The notes under the pieces are model-generated. The model saw nothing but the letters and a program-made list of their open reading frames with translations. It was not told the origin of the DNA and searched no databases. The position numbers were made by a program, and so were the translations under genes. From Amblyornis subalaris (taxonomy: Eukaryota; Chordata; Aves; Passeriformes; Ptilonorhynchidae), in assembly GCA_018881555.1 (NCBI GenBank), contig JACAXG010000025.1, positions 2,859,899-2,923,898 on the forward strand: a DNA stretch of 64,000 nt, in the 5' to 3' direction. Shown one piece after another: positions 1-16,400 of the stretch. Positions within the stretch are counted from its first letter, which is position 1. Each line of letters begins with the position of its first letter.

Positions 1-98
1 AGGGGCTCTCTGATGCTGTATGGATGCTGTGCTTGGCACAAGGCTGCTTAGGTACTGGCCTCAATTCCTTCATTCCTTCTGGTGCTCCACTCCCCCAG

Positions 99-1096
99 AC
101 CTCCAACACTCTGTCCTGGGCTTTGTACCACCTCTCCCGGGACCCAGAGATCCAGGAGACCCTGTACCAGGAGCTGAAAGCCGTTGTGCCTGCCAACCGG
201 TTTCCTGCTGCTGAGGATATCCCCAAGTTGCCGATGCTTCGGGCCGTTATCAAGGAGACTCTGAGGTACATCCCAGCCTTGCCCCTGCCCTGAGGTCCTG
301 GTCACCAGCCACTTTTCCAGGGGGGATGCACCAACCAGGCAGGGCGCAAGGCTGGATTTCAGTCTGTCAGGACTGCATATATTCACCTCCCCCCTGGGGA
401 GCTTCTGAGCAGCAAGAGATGTTCCCCCTTGTCCTGCCTGTGGCTCTCTCTCTCTGGGATGTCCAGATGAGTCCTGCTCCCCCACTAACTCTCCCCATAT
501 CCCAGGGTCTACCCTGTGGTGCCCACCAACGCCAGGGTCTTCTATGAGAAGGACATTGTCATCGGAGACTACCTCTTCCCCAAGAATGTGAGTGGGGACT
601 GTGCCGTGGGGACCCCCACTGTGCTCAGTGGGGCGGGCTGAGGTCAGTAAACCCCGCTTCTTGCCCTGCAGACCCTCTTTGTCCTGGCACACTACGCGAT
701 GTCCCATGACGAGACCTACTTCCCCGAGCCTGAGCGGTTCCTGCCCCAGCGCTGGCTCCGCGGACATGGCTCCCCTCACCACCCCTTCAGCTCCATCCCC
801 TTCGGCTATGGGGTTCGTGCCTGTGTCGGACGCCGCATCGCTGAGCTGGAGATGCACCTGGCCCTTGCCAGGGTGAGTAGGGATCCCCCCACTCCAGGTA
901 TCTTGCCATGAGCTGGGATGGGGGTCCCAGGGAGTCCCCAAGGCACTGCCAACTTCTCTTCTCCCCACAGATGATCCAGGCGTTCGAGGTGCGGCCGGAC
1001 CCCCGTGGCGTGAAAGTAACATCCGTGTCCCGCATTGTCCTTGTGGCTGACAAGCCCATCAACCTGGAGTTCATCGCTCGCCCAGGAGCCCCCTGA
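99..1096 (+). CDS. CYP27A1: Sterol 26/27-hydroxylase, mitochondrial cytochrome P450 (3' part, gene continues left of the window)
   Basis: Four exons, 99-265, 506-587, 672-872 and 971-1096 (TGA), all with AG/GT borders and matching phases, encode the C-terminal part of a CYP27-family P450. Exon 99-265 begins just after where the I-helix oxygen-binding motif should lie. It carries the K-helix ExxR as KETLR, and the next exon opens with VYPVVPTN. Exon 672-872 carries PERF/PQRW and the haem-binding loop [18 protein letters not shown] with the cysteine ligand. The family oxidises the cholesterol side chain at C26/27 in the inner mitochondrial membrane for bile-acid synthesis, taking electrons from ferredoxin. 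Motifs such as [14 protein letters not shown] and SRIVLV fit 27A1 better than 27B1 or 27C1, and PRKAG3 next door agrees. The N-terminal exons and mitochondrial presequence lie outside the window. Positions 1-98 are intron. A 27A1-like duplicate cannot be excluded. Confidence 0.88.
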
Positions 1097-2334
1097 CTGC
1101 ACGTCCACCCCCACCCTGGGTGCCAAATGGAGACCCCCCCTCACTGCTCCACAAGGAGGGACATGAAGGCAAACCCCTCCCCTGCCCAGCTTGGGCCAGG
1201 CGGCTCAGCCCCAGTGGGAAAAGTGGGGGGGATGAGGGATTGCCCCCAAATCGCCCCTGGGACACTAGGATCCCCCTACCCAAAATCAGCAGGAGGCTTG
1301 GGGAGCTGCTGTGCCTTTGACACATTGCAGGGGGGTTGTGTCCCTCCCATCCTGTGCCCACCTGGGCTGCGTCGGGGACCTGGGAGCTCTCTCAGGTGTG
1401 GGGAAAAGCAGGGAGGGGGCTTGCAGCTATTCGGTGTCTCCTTCGTCCTATCCTTGTGTAGCTGCGCGTGGATCTGTGCCTGGAGCCAGGACATCTGGGT
1501 CCTCTCTGAACAGCTGACTTTGACCTCAGAAGCTTCTCTGTGCCTCAATTTCCCTCCTGATTCCAGGGGAAGGTTGAGTGCTGGCGGGGTTTGGGGTTTG
1601 CGCCTTTCCCGAGGGACAGAGCCAGCCCTGGTCCTGGGAAAGTACAGCAATAACACAGCACATTCCCTGTGATGGGAGGAGGCCTGTCACCACCCAGCAC
1701 TGGTATCCTGTCCCCTGGCAGAGCCAGCCAGCACAGGAGGGGTGTTTAGCTCCCGGGACTTTCCACTATCAGCCGTTATTGTACTGAGATGCTGATACAG
1801 GGTCACGGGAATGGCAGAGCTCACTGCAGGCAACGCAGGCGGAGAAAGATCAGCTCAGCACCCCAAATCCCCAAGCAGGAGTATGGGCCTGATATCCAGG
1901 ACTGTCACAGGGGCTCAGAGCTTGTATCAGCCACATGCAGGGGAGGCGTTGCCACTTGCCCAGGATCCTGGAGGGCCGGGTCATGGGACACTCTTAATGG
2001 TGAACCCCTCTCAGCTTCCTGCTTCTTGGACAGAGGGAAGCAGCAGGTAGAAACCTTGCTGGTACCAAGGCTGCTGTCCTCAGGGTGTCCCCAAAGGGAC
2101 GTGCACACCACCACAATGATTAAGACTGCATGCCCTGTGTCCCCGTCCCCTTGGCTCTACCCACATGGGCAGAGGTGCCACTCTGTGCAAATGCCACACA
2201 TGCTGGCAAGCAGCCACTACCCCCTCCCCAGCCTGGTTCTCTCCAGAGGAGCCATGCCCAGCTTTACTCCAGAAAGGCAAGAGGCAGTTCTTGGATCAGG
2301 CTGCTTTGTTACAGCAAGGCTGAACAGACCAACA

Positions 2335-2465
2335 AATAAATAAATTTCCCCTGCCCAGCCCAAGATGTGCACAGGGTCTCCATGCAAGTGCCCATCCTGG
2401 TGCCAGCTCTGGCACAGGCTGTGCCTCTGCCAGGAAGCTCCAGCCCCATGTGACCCTATAATAAA
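2335..2465 (+). terminator. Cluster of AATAAA poly(A) signals, probable CYP27A1 3' end
   Basis: AATAAA occurs at 2335-2340, again overlapping at 2339-2344, and a third time at 2460-2465, with TG-rich sequence after the third. They are the first canonical signals downstream of the CYP27A1 stop (1096), giving a 3' UTR of about 1.25-1.4 kb. Which one is used cannot be told from the sequence. Confidence 0.5.
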
Positions 2466-4128
2466 CAAGCCTGTGTGTGCAGCTGAGCCTATGCTACCAG
2501 GCACCGGGCACAGACAGTGGGACTGTGTCCACTAGGAGGGAGCCGCAGTAGAAACACTTGAATCCAGCAGCAGGATGGCAGCAGGGTGGCCAGGTCCTCT
2601 GGGGCTATATGGGTTTCTGTGCCCAGCTGCAGGCATGTCACAGCTCCTCCAGCACAGTGCCCGTGGAGCATCACTGTGTGCTCGCTGGCAGGAGGCACCC
2701 CTGGGTCCCATTTTCCACATTTCTGCCTCCCCAAGACTGGCAGGATCTGGCCCTGAACTCAAGACGAGCCCTAGGACTGTGGTGAATGGGCATGTCCTCC
2801 CCGCAGAGTCTTCAGGCCCAAGCCTCCTTCTCACAGGTCATGCAGGACATCCCTGAGTCAGACAAGACAGCGGCGCTCCCTGGTGTCTTCAGAGTGAGGA
2901 TCGATCGATGCCTGTGGGGCAAGAGAGCGTGCGAGGCCATGACCCCAAAACAGTGCTGGACTGGGCACCCTGTGGCATGGCCCCCCAACCCATCCCAGTG
3001 GACACTGGGGTCTTGCCTCCATTCCGTGCTTGTATGCAAGTCCTGGGGTAGGAGGGAGGGCAGCTTGGCCGGAGGGGGACAGCCCATGGCCCCCTGCAGC
3101 TCCTGACACAGCCACCCCTGTGGGCACCAGGGATGGGGTGAGTGAAGGCACCGTGATGGGAAAATGGGGAGAAGGGAGCAAGGGGGATATCTCACGTGTG
3201 GCTAACTCACACCACTCCCAGTCCTCTTCTATGCAGAGCAGCTGGATACTGCTGGGGGAACTGGTACAAGCCTGTCCCAACCCATTCCCCACCACCACCC
3301 CAAAAAAGTATAATTACCTTTGGGAAGCGGTTGGGAACCAAGTCCAGCTCCCCACTCCTCATTTCACCCCTAAAGAGGTGCCACAGTGGGTGCCAGCACC
3401 ATGCCCACCCATAGCCAGTGAGGACTCACCAGGCAGTGGGTGAGCAGAGCCAGCTGCAGGCAGCTGGGCAGCATGGTCCCAGTGCCACCTGGGAGTGAAC
3501 CCTGTCCCTGGAGCAGGCAGTTTTGGGGCGGCTGCAGGTGGAGGGGGTGGGGGGCTCTGCCAGCTGAGGCCCATGGGTCAGCCACACTTTGCATATGGCT
3601 AGTGGTGGGCAGCATGTCTGGGGTGTGCGAGTGGGGATCTGTCCCTTCTGTGTCCCTTGGGAATGGCACCGGAGGTGCTCAGGTCTCAAGGGGGAATTTG
3701 AGGCAACATCAAAAATGGGCTTTTGTCCTGGGGTGCATCACATCCCAAAGCCAAGGGACCTGCAAAACCTGCATTCCACACACTGCTTGCATGGGGGTCT
3801 AGGGGAGTGTCTTCATGGCAAGTGCCCCCATCCTTCCTCACAGACACCAAGGATCCCCTGTGATCCTTGTGTACCCCCAGGACAAACAGCATCTGGATTC
3901 TGCTGTCCCCACCTGGGCACCCAGCACTGCCAGACCCCAGCCCCAGCCACCTCCATCCCCCAGGACTGCTTTGAATGGGGCAGAGGCAGGTGGCCCGAGC
4001 AGGGAGGTGGCAAGGTGCAGGTGACCCAGCAGCAGGGAGGGGACAGGCGCACGGTAATGGGGGCACGGCGCCTACCTGAAGTGGAGAGTAATGGAGGGTG
4101 CAAGTGGAGAAAGATGGAGCGTCGTGGG
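2466..4128. other. Convergent intergenic space / PRKAG3 3' UTR
   Basis: This stretch separates the CYP27A1 poly(A) cluster from the PRKAG3 stop at 4129 on the other strand. It should contain the PRKAG3 3' UTR, but I see no canonical AATAAA on the minus strand. Open frames here lack family motifs or splice partners. I found no RNA gene or repeat. Confidence 0.5.
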
Positions 4129-7686
<3,558 letters not shown>

Positions 7687-8130
7687 GCTGACTATCTGCG
7701 GGGCAGCGCTGCTATTCTGGGCCCGCGGCTGGCGAGGCCCTGGCAGATAGGGTGTCAGCGAGCAATGCCAGCGTGCCCCCGCCACCGCCGCGGGGGGGGG
7801 ACACTGCCGACACCACCGAGCAGCGCCCGCAGCCACCCCGCAGCCCCGGGCTGAAGGGGGTGGTCGCGGCCCCGGGGACAGCGCTGGCCCTAGGGACCCG
7901 AGGGAGCAAACGATGGAGGGATGTCTGGGGCAGAGAGCGGAGGGACACCCCGCGCCGTGGACCCCCGTCCTCCAGGAGCGGTGGTCAGCGCCATCGGGAC
8001 GTGGTCCTGTCCGCCCGATGCTGCCCCCGCCCCGTACGGGTGGGGGGCNCAGCGTGCCCTACTCCAGGGGGATGCTGGAGGAGGGCTAGGTCCAGCCACG
8101 GGCTGAGTAGCGGCCAGAGTGGCTGCGGAC

Positions 8131-9258
8131 CCTTCGCCCTCGACGCTGCCCTGCCCTGTCTGTCCCTGCCCGGGGTCCTGCTGCAGTTCACTGTCCCCAG
8201 CCGCCCTGGTCCCACGGCAGGGGCAGCCCGANCTGTGGGGTAGCTTCCCTCCTTGCCGCGGGGCCACCCCCTCCTGCCTGCCTTCCACCCGCTCCCGGTT
8301 CCATTTTCGATTTCAGGGAGGTTCAAATAACCCCTCGGGCAGCTGTCGGGCTGGCTCAGGGCAGCTGCGGGAGAGCGGGTTGATGGCTACAGAGCCAAAG
8401 GGACAGAACTCTGTCTGGCTCCAAGGGACAGCTGGACACTGGCTCATGGCGGGGTAGAAGGAGTCCCCTAGCGCTGCCTCACGGCAGGCAGGAAGAGAAG
8501 GGACAAGGCCGGGGCCTCGGTGCTGGGTGACAGGGTAGCCCGAATCCTGCAGTGGTGCTGGGGCCCATGGGGCCAGGCGCTTACAGCTGTGCTGTGCAGA
8601 GCAGCCTGGCTCCAGCCTGGCTCCAGCCTGGCCAGTGCGGGTGCTGGCAGCAGGGAAGGGAGCAGGCATCTCCACTTTCGGAGGCTATTTTCAGGTGCTG
8701 GAGAGAAGCCGAGGAGAGATGAGATTGTCACCAAGGAGACCAGAGAAACAAGGCCCAGCGCTGGGAAACGGTGGGCTGCAAGGAGAGGGGAAGGAAGGGC
8801 TTTCTACCAGACCCGGGGCCCACACATGANGCTCAGCACCTCCTCTGGGCCCCAAGAACCTGCCCAAGCACCCAGCATCCACCTACCAGGCGCAAGGAGA
8901 GAACCCTGAACCAGCAAGGGCCAGCTCTGGGCACCCAACCCTTCCTATCCCTCCTGTAAAGCTGGACTGCTCTGTTCTTCTGGGTTAACGATGCATAGGA
9001 TAGTCCCCAAAACATAAGGCAGACCCAGGTCTAAGCAGTGATGCTGGGAGCTGCTCCTCCATGCAAGGGGGTATGTTTACCTGCCATGGGGCAGCAAGAA
9101 TTACCCCCACCTGTGGGAAAGACAGGGAAAAGGGGGGTGGTAGCACAAATCCTCCCTGTACCAGAGCCCAGTGAAACATGGGAAGAGGTGAGCTGCCCAC
9201 CAGACACAAAGAGGTCAGGGAAAAGGAGGCAGACGAGAACCAGGAGAGCAGTTGAGTG
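8131..9258. other. Gene-free stretch between PRKAG3 and TTLL4
   Basis: No gene was recognised. A short direct repeat (unit about 11 bp, containing CCTGGCTCCAG) occupies about 8603-8632. The open frames here have no family motifs and no consistent splice sites. Confidence 0.45.
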
Positions 9259-9264
9259 TTTAAT
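9259..9264 (-). terminator. Candidate TTLL4 poly(A) signal (ATTAAA)
   Basis: ATTAAA on the minus strand about 1.2 kb below the proposed TTLL4 stop (10435). It is the first canonical-type signal I found downstream. 9265-10434 would be the 3' UTR. Confidence 0.35.
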
Positions 9265-10434
9265 AGAAATCCTTGAGAAACAAAGGGAAAAGAGAGCAGA
9301 GCCCAGGAAAGAGCACCAGCCTGCAGTCCCACACACACATGCTGCAGGGCACACCAGAGAGCCAATGGCCATGAGAAGGATGCTGCCTCCCCAGCAGCCC
9401 TACTGCCCCAAAACTAACTGGAGCCACACCAGTACCTGTGGTCTCTCTTGAGCTGCAATGTGCAAGCCTGAGGTCTCCCACAGGGCCTGTTGCTGGGGGA
9501 GGGCAGGATGTTGGCAGACATTCAGAAAGGATGAAACTGGGTGGTTTTACTCCCTCCCAGGAGTGGAGTAGTGGTTGGGGACTTGTCTCCAGGGGCCAGG
9601 CTGCAGCAGGGCAAGAGCAGACTCATCTGCCAGTGGCTCAGGACACAGAGACACAGGCAAGGAAGGGCTCAGCCTGTGCTGATCAGGGACGAGAAGGGCA
9701 GGCTCAGCCAGCTCCCACGCAGCAAAGAAACCACCATGTCAGGCTTTAAGAGCAGCCTCGGACAAAGGCCAGATAAACCCCATTTCCTCAGGCTTTGCCA
9801 TTTCTTTTAGAAATTGAAGTCACACAGCTCTCCTCTTTGGCCAGGAAAACATCCCTCTCTAAAATCAGCCCCACAAGCAAGTGTGCAGTGCAAGGGGCTC
9901 CCACAGTCCTTGCTCTACAGAGCCAGCTCCTGTCTCTTCCTTTGAGGTAGGTTGATGTGTCCCCAGGGAGGGATGGTGGCTGCGCGGTCACATCACCAGG
10001 GTAGTGTCCGAGAGGCAGCCAGCAGGTCTCTGGTTGGCTCCACCAGTGCACTTGTTGAGAGGTAAGCTCTGAGTGGGGCTGGGCTCCAGGCATCTCGTGA
10101 GGTCCTCACCAGCTGAAGGGAGGCATGTGCTGCAGGAAAAAGGAGACCCTGAGCTGCTTAGGGACAGTGAGAAAGGACCAAAAGAGCCATGATGCAATAA
10201 TCATCTGCAGTATCACAACACATGGACTCAGAGATAGGGCTGCCAGGCTCACCTATTCCATCTCCCATCCCAGGCAGCACCACTCACCCCAACAGGTATC
10301 CAAGACACTGACGGGACTTCAGGGTCACAGCTTAGTCTCCCTGTCTGTATGTAAACCCAACTCCATCCTGGCCTCGGCACAGGAACAGAGAAGTCCCTTC
10401 CATTAGCACCAGAGACCAGGGGTGTGCCTCCCCT

Positions 10435-13400
10435 TCACTTTGGCTCACCCAGACGAACTACAGTCCTCCACCTCTGCAGGAAGCTGTCAGGAGCCCAGCT
10501 TTGCTCAGGGAAGCTGGCAGAGTGCAACCGACCTGAAGGCCTCACTGCTCCCCCAGTCCATGCCGCAGCTGAGAACCTCTACTCACTGTTAACCACATCA
10601 GTGCCCACAGAAGTGGCAGAGGTTTCTATGGGGGGAATATCTTGTCAGTGTGTTCTGACCATGACAGCTCCAAACATCACCCAGTCTGGCCATTCTGAGC
10701 TTCACTCCCATCCAAGCTGGGTGTGCAGTGCTGAGGAGACACGCCCAGATATCATGCCAGCCCCATCAGCTGGCTCTCCAGAAAGCAGAGGCTTCAGANC
10801 CTGCAAACCAACCTGCTCCTCTCCCCTTAAACAGAGCTGCTTTTCCTGCAGCCAGTTCTCTCCCAGGACACCAGTCCTAAAGCCACACCATGAACGTCAC
10901 GGCCAGTGCAAACTCACCCCAGTCTGTCCAGTTCCAGTTTGCTGAAGCCATTTGATTGAATGCTACTCTTCTGGAGGAAGAAAGACTTTGGCAATGACCA
11001 CTGCGAGAGGAGAGAAAGACAACAGAATGGCTATTTAAGTCATAGCAAAAATCCCTCAAGCCTGCTGTGCTCTGCCATAGGCTGCCCCAGAGAGCTTCAG
11101 CTAGAACTGCCTCACTGTGCATTGTCACTGCTACCAGACTGTTCCCAGAATAGCAAACAGAGCAATCTTTGCTCTCTGCCTAATGAATCCCTCTGCTGAA
11201 AGTGGGAGTAGAGCATCTCGAGGTCAAAAGAGTGGGTTTCTTTCAGTGGATCATTCTGCTGTAAGGCACAGGAGTGACAGACGGAGATGACTCCCTCGCA
11301 GAGGGGAACAATGAGCAGGCCAGGTGCCAAATATGTAGGGCTTTGCCCAGTGCACCCAAGGATATTCAGATGCAAAATACTTGCAGATCTGATACACTGT
11401 TCATGACTTCATGTTTGTGGGAAATAGGGCAGCATAGGTTTTTCCAGACTCCTGGAGGCCTTGGCAAAGAGGGAAGAAGAAGGCAAACAGGTAAGACAGG
11501 AGCCAGAGGAAGAACAAGCAGGCTCTCTACCCAGCTCTGTGCAAGTAAACAACCGTCTCTGCCTACCTTACCCACAGTTATACGCACCATCTGGGCCAAA
11601 TCCGCCCCTGCCCCAGTGTGGTAGCCTTTGACACACCAGTTCTTCAGTAGCTCCAGACCTGGGAAGTGACAGAATGCAAGAAGTGAGAATGAACAGTCAG
11701 GTTTACAGAGAGTTAAGTCTTCCCAGCTTGGGGCATGCAAACATGCTGCACTGACCACATGCTATGCAGTAACTACTTGAACACGTGCCTGAGCGCCAGC
11801 AAACACGGGGTAAACCAAGGGCGTTCACCCTTTGTACAAGCAAACACCAGCGCGTGGGCTGCTGCAGTGCTTGCCTTCCTCCCAGGGAGCCAAGACATTC
11901 TGTGCAGCAGGCTCAGCGAAACAGGGAAACTGGGGCAACACAGGATTTGCCAAATTAGACCAGATTGGCTGTCCCCCTGAGCCCGGTGCCTGTCAACAGC
12001 AGCACCTGATTTGGGCTGCACCGGTGAAAGTTCCTACAGCGCAAATGTAGAGCAGCTTCGCTGTCATCGGCCCCTTTCCCAGAGGAGGGCAGCTCAGGCA
12101 ACCTCCTCCTCGCACAGCACTGATCAGCTGCAGCATCCCAGTGCATCATCTCCTTCCTACAGGGATGTATCCACAGCTCAACATGGGCTGAGGCCTCATC
12201 TTCATCCCTGACAGAGGGCAAGACTGGCATGGACTGAGCTCATTGCTGGTGTGACTATAAGGGACCATTCCTCTCACTGCACACAAGACATGGTGCTCCA
12301 GGGCACAGCCAGCTCATCTTGAAGCAGAGCCATGTGTTTGACCACACTGAACAGGCTCTGCTTCCTCCAGGGCCTCCTGCTAGCTGTCCCCACTACAGCC
12401 AAGTACCCTGCTCTTGGCTAACCCAGAAATATTGAGAAATCCAGGACTACTCCCATCCTGTTTTCTTTTTTAAGAGCCTTAGGGTCATAGCAGAAGCTAG
12501 GGTGCCTTAAGAATTAAGAACCAGTAGAGCAATGGCTAGGAACTTGATGCTGTCCAGCTAGGATTACTGTGGTTTGCTATAAGATACCAGGAGAAATCCT
12601 TGCTGTCCAAACCCTGTTTCTCAGTGACATTTCAGCAAGCCCCAGGACCTTGTAAAAAAACCCCACATATTGGGGGCTGAGGGGAGCAGGGCAGCTCAGA
12701 TGCCTTGTCCCGGGTCTGTGCACCAGCCTGGGCTTTGCACCTTGCTGGCTAGGGAAAGAGGAGGGCTGAATGGAACACAGGGGAACAGGAAGGGGACGGG
12801 GAGGTTGGGTTCTGCTCAGAGGTGAAGAGGGGATAGAGCAAATCTGCTTGCTAGGCTTCTCTGGGGAAGCTGGAGCACTGAACCAGGACACTTGCCTGAG
12901 CGGCAAAGTTCAGGGCAGCACTTCAGTGAGGACGATGACAGAATCTTTCTTTCAGTTGATGGGAGAACNTTCAGCAAAGATATTAGTGAGGCAAAGGATG
13001 ACACATGCTGACAGCGCAGCCGGAGAGAGGGCTATGATGTTACTGTCTTTCTGTGAAAGACTGTTACTGACCCCTTTGATATTTGCTTTAACACCAGTGA
13101 AACGAGATAAAAGCATTTTTCTTTTTTCTCTCCGTGATAGCCAGGCTAGGAGCACACATACAGTCACTGCAGTGGAAGGCCAGCTTCTGCAGAAGCCTCT
13201 CCATCTAGATCAGATATTGGATGGAAAGCCCTCAGCCATAGTCTCTTTTTGTGTTCTCTAACCCTTCATACTAGACCTCACTGATTCTCTCTCCCAAACA
13301 GCCTCTACTGCTGTCCTGAGAGAGACAGCCCTGGATGAGAAGGAATTGGTCCAGCCCAGCTGTGTCTCATTAAAGCATATTTTTTTTATTAAAATACAGA

Positions 13401-16400
13401 ATTATGTCCTGAAAAGGTGGAAATGTTAGCTAGATTTCTAGTGTTCAGGAAAAAATTTCCGTCTACACACTGACAGTTGTTCATCAGTTAGAAAGCTGCA
13501 GGAGACCAGGGAATAGGCCCAATTTTTCCTTCACTTCACAGATCCCCTGTCAGGAGCAAAGCCCAGCCATTCCAGCTGTTTCTCCCTCAAAAGAGAGCAG
13601 AGAAACACAGTAAGAGACCAGAGCCACAGGCTGAAGACAAAATCCCAGTTTGCTTCATGCCCAGGGCACCTAGAAGTGCTGGTGCTGCATGTATGAGAAC
13701 AGTCATCACCTCTCATCAACTCAGAATAAGCTTTTCGTGATATTTGAAGCAGTCTGGGAACATAACACATTTCCTAGGGGTTAGTATGCAGGCAGGCAGC
13801 TCCCCCTCAACATGCGTAGCTCAGAAGTCTCCCACGACTGCTTGCAGGCAGCCTGCCTGACTCAGATGGCTGTGCCAGGCTTTAGGAGGGCAGTTACCTT
13901 TGTGTCTATTCAAGTAGTACTTGAGCTCCCACTGGTTCACCAGGATGTTAAAGTAACGAGGCTGCTCGAAGAAGCGCAGGTACCGCATGGAGACGTGGCT
14001 GGGGAACACCCGCTCGAACTGCCCGCGCCGGGAATACTCATCCTCTGTCTCCACCAGGACGCGAACATCATCTGGGGTCAGGATGTCCAAGACAGAAGAA
14101 TAAAATTCCTGCAGACAAGAGCAACCCAAGGTAAGGGAGAAGCATCTCTCAAGCAGAGGTCTCCATGTGTCTGAGATCTTTGGGACATAGGCCACATGGA
14201 AATTGAAGGAATCTAGGCTCAGCAGTGACAACAACACTGCACAGAACTGAAGGGAACCCCAGTTCTGCAGCCCAACCTCTCTTACACACACTGCCAGGAG
14301 GCACACAAGGCCAGCGGCCCTACTAATCTGCACAGGATCAGCTGGCAAAGGCTATAAGAGCTGCACAGAGACATGAGGAGGAACAGGCAGTGCTCAGACT
14401 CTGTTTGGGGACTGGTGGGTAATGTGCCCCTCAGCACCTGCCTATTTTAATGTACAGGTGAGTCAGTGAGACCGCGGCTCAAGCAAACCCAATTTATTTC
14501 TTACAAACTGTCTTATAACCCATTGGAGCCCAAGTGCACCCCGTCATCTGGCTGACCCCACAGAGGAGCACAATCTGAAGATGGGCTAGGGACAGACGTG
14601 TGGGACTGGCTGGGACATGGGCTTGGCAGGATGGTGCAAGTATCAGAGGAGGTTGTTTCATACCTGGTCAGGTATCTTCCGCATCAAGTAATAGGCCTTC
14701 TTCATCTTCTCTGCTCTGAAATGCTCAGATACTGGCTTGGGCTTCTCCTTCAAAGCACTNCCCAGACTGAGGACACAAGAGAGGCAATAAAACATTTAAG
14801 TGGTGAAGACAAAGTCCTGTCATGGCAGAACTGCTCCCAGCAACTTCTGAGAGAGTAATGATATCCTGGAAGATGCCATGGAGGAAAGAACACATTCTCC
14901 AAGAATTTCACTAGTTCTAGGATCAGTGATGCACCCACAGCCTTGTGTATCAGCACAGGACCCAGGAAGGATGTGGGCATGGAAACTGGTAGGACTCTGC
15001 CAGCTCCTCACTAAGGCATTTTAGTGTTCCTTCACCCAAAAGGTGAGCCATCACCTCTCACATAGGATGCAAGAGGGTCAAAGACACACCATGACCTGAT
15101 TCACAGCACATGAAGCCTGGTGGGATCTCCTGTTTACATCCCACTTGGAACACAGCTTCCTAAATGCAAGCAAAGGGATGAGGGTACAAGTACTCAGTAC
15201 CGCTACCATACAAGGAAGAAGAGAATTCTTAGATCAAAAACTTCCTCTGACAACATCCAAGAACTCTCAGGACTCGAATTCAGCTCCAGATCCACATGCC
15301 ATGGGATATTCTGGCCTGTCGTACTATCTGACCAGCAACCATCTAAACTATTTTAAGCACCAACTGAACCATTTGAGGATGACAGAATCTGGGAGATACT
15401 TGTTGAAAACCTTTTAACCCATCTATCAATGTAGCTTTTTTGTTCCGCTGCTGCAGAAATTATTAGTTGTGTGCAGATTGAAACAGGGAGAGCAGAGCCT
15501 CAAGGCTGTGCTGCGTGGTGCTTGGGGAACATACAGATCTACTGGAATTCTGCCCATATGCAAAAAAACCCTTCATATCCTTCCCAGGGCAGGAGATGCA
15601 GTTAAACAAGCTTGCCACTGGATGCAAGAACTCTGCTAATGCATCATCTGAACCATGTTAAGGAGTTGCTTAATCCCCTGCAGGTCCCTCCGAGGACACC
15701 TGTNCTTCAGCGCCTCCACTGGAAGCCGAAAACCAGCATGTGATCAAAGCACCGCAGATGAGCTGGTGAGAGCTCCCCATCNGGAACAGGCCCATGCTCC
15801 AAGCTTCTCCCTCCACTGAAGGCACACTGATCCTTCAGTGACATACAGCCAGCAGTCACTGCTGCAGGGAACAGACTGGTTTCCTTCCAGCCATCAGGTT
15901 TGAAACCAGGATAAGCCCTACCTGTGGTGAAAAACAGAAGGAGCGGGGGCCTGGCTGCACACATACCTAGGAATTAGGCTTCTGCAAAAAACAATGATGT
16001 TAGCTGCAAGGTAAGACTGTGGACACCTTCATCCACAGATCTGCAGCCTCTGACAACATGCAGTCCTGCCTAAGGAACTGATCACTCCAGCATTTGCAAA
16101 GTAACAGGTGCTCCTATTGCTCCAGGCAGCAGCGTGTCAGTTCTGTTAAGTTGAAGGGTAAGTGGATCCAGCCCCAACAGAGCCAGCCAGTCCTCCAAGC
16201 TAACAGAGAGGCAGTGAGACTCAGCATCATATTAGTTCTGGCAGGGGAAGGACGAGAGATCACGACTTGACTAACTGCAGAGCAAGCATAAATTACACTG
16301 GCCTCACTTCCAACTATGGACCTGCAGAGAGGGCATAAATCTTTCTGCCTTGAAGAGACCAGAGGAACCAGATACCCAGGCAATGAGGCAAGTTCTTTGG

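Noticed and set aside
48..1022. 324-codon minus-strand frame over CYP27A1
   Set aside because: Antisense shadow of GC-rich P450 exons; no family motif or splice logic.
10800..10847. Alternative TTLL4 last exon reading GKSSSV then TAA
   Set aside because: Resembles the human LGKQSS by chance; the acceptor lacks a pyrimidine tract, and a better chain of phase-matched exons lies downstream.
13379..13395. T-run with minus-strand AATAAA as a processed pseudogene tail
   Set aside because: No matching coding sequence or target duplication next to it; lies in a TTLL4 intron.
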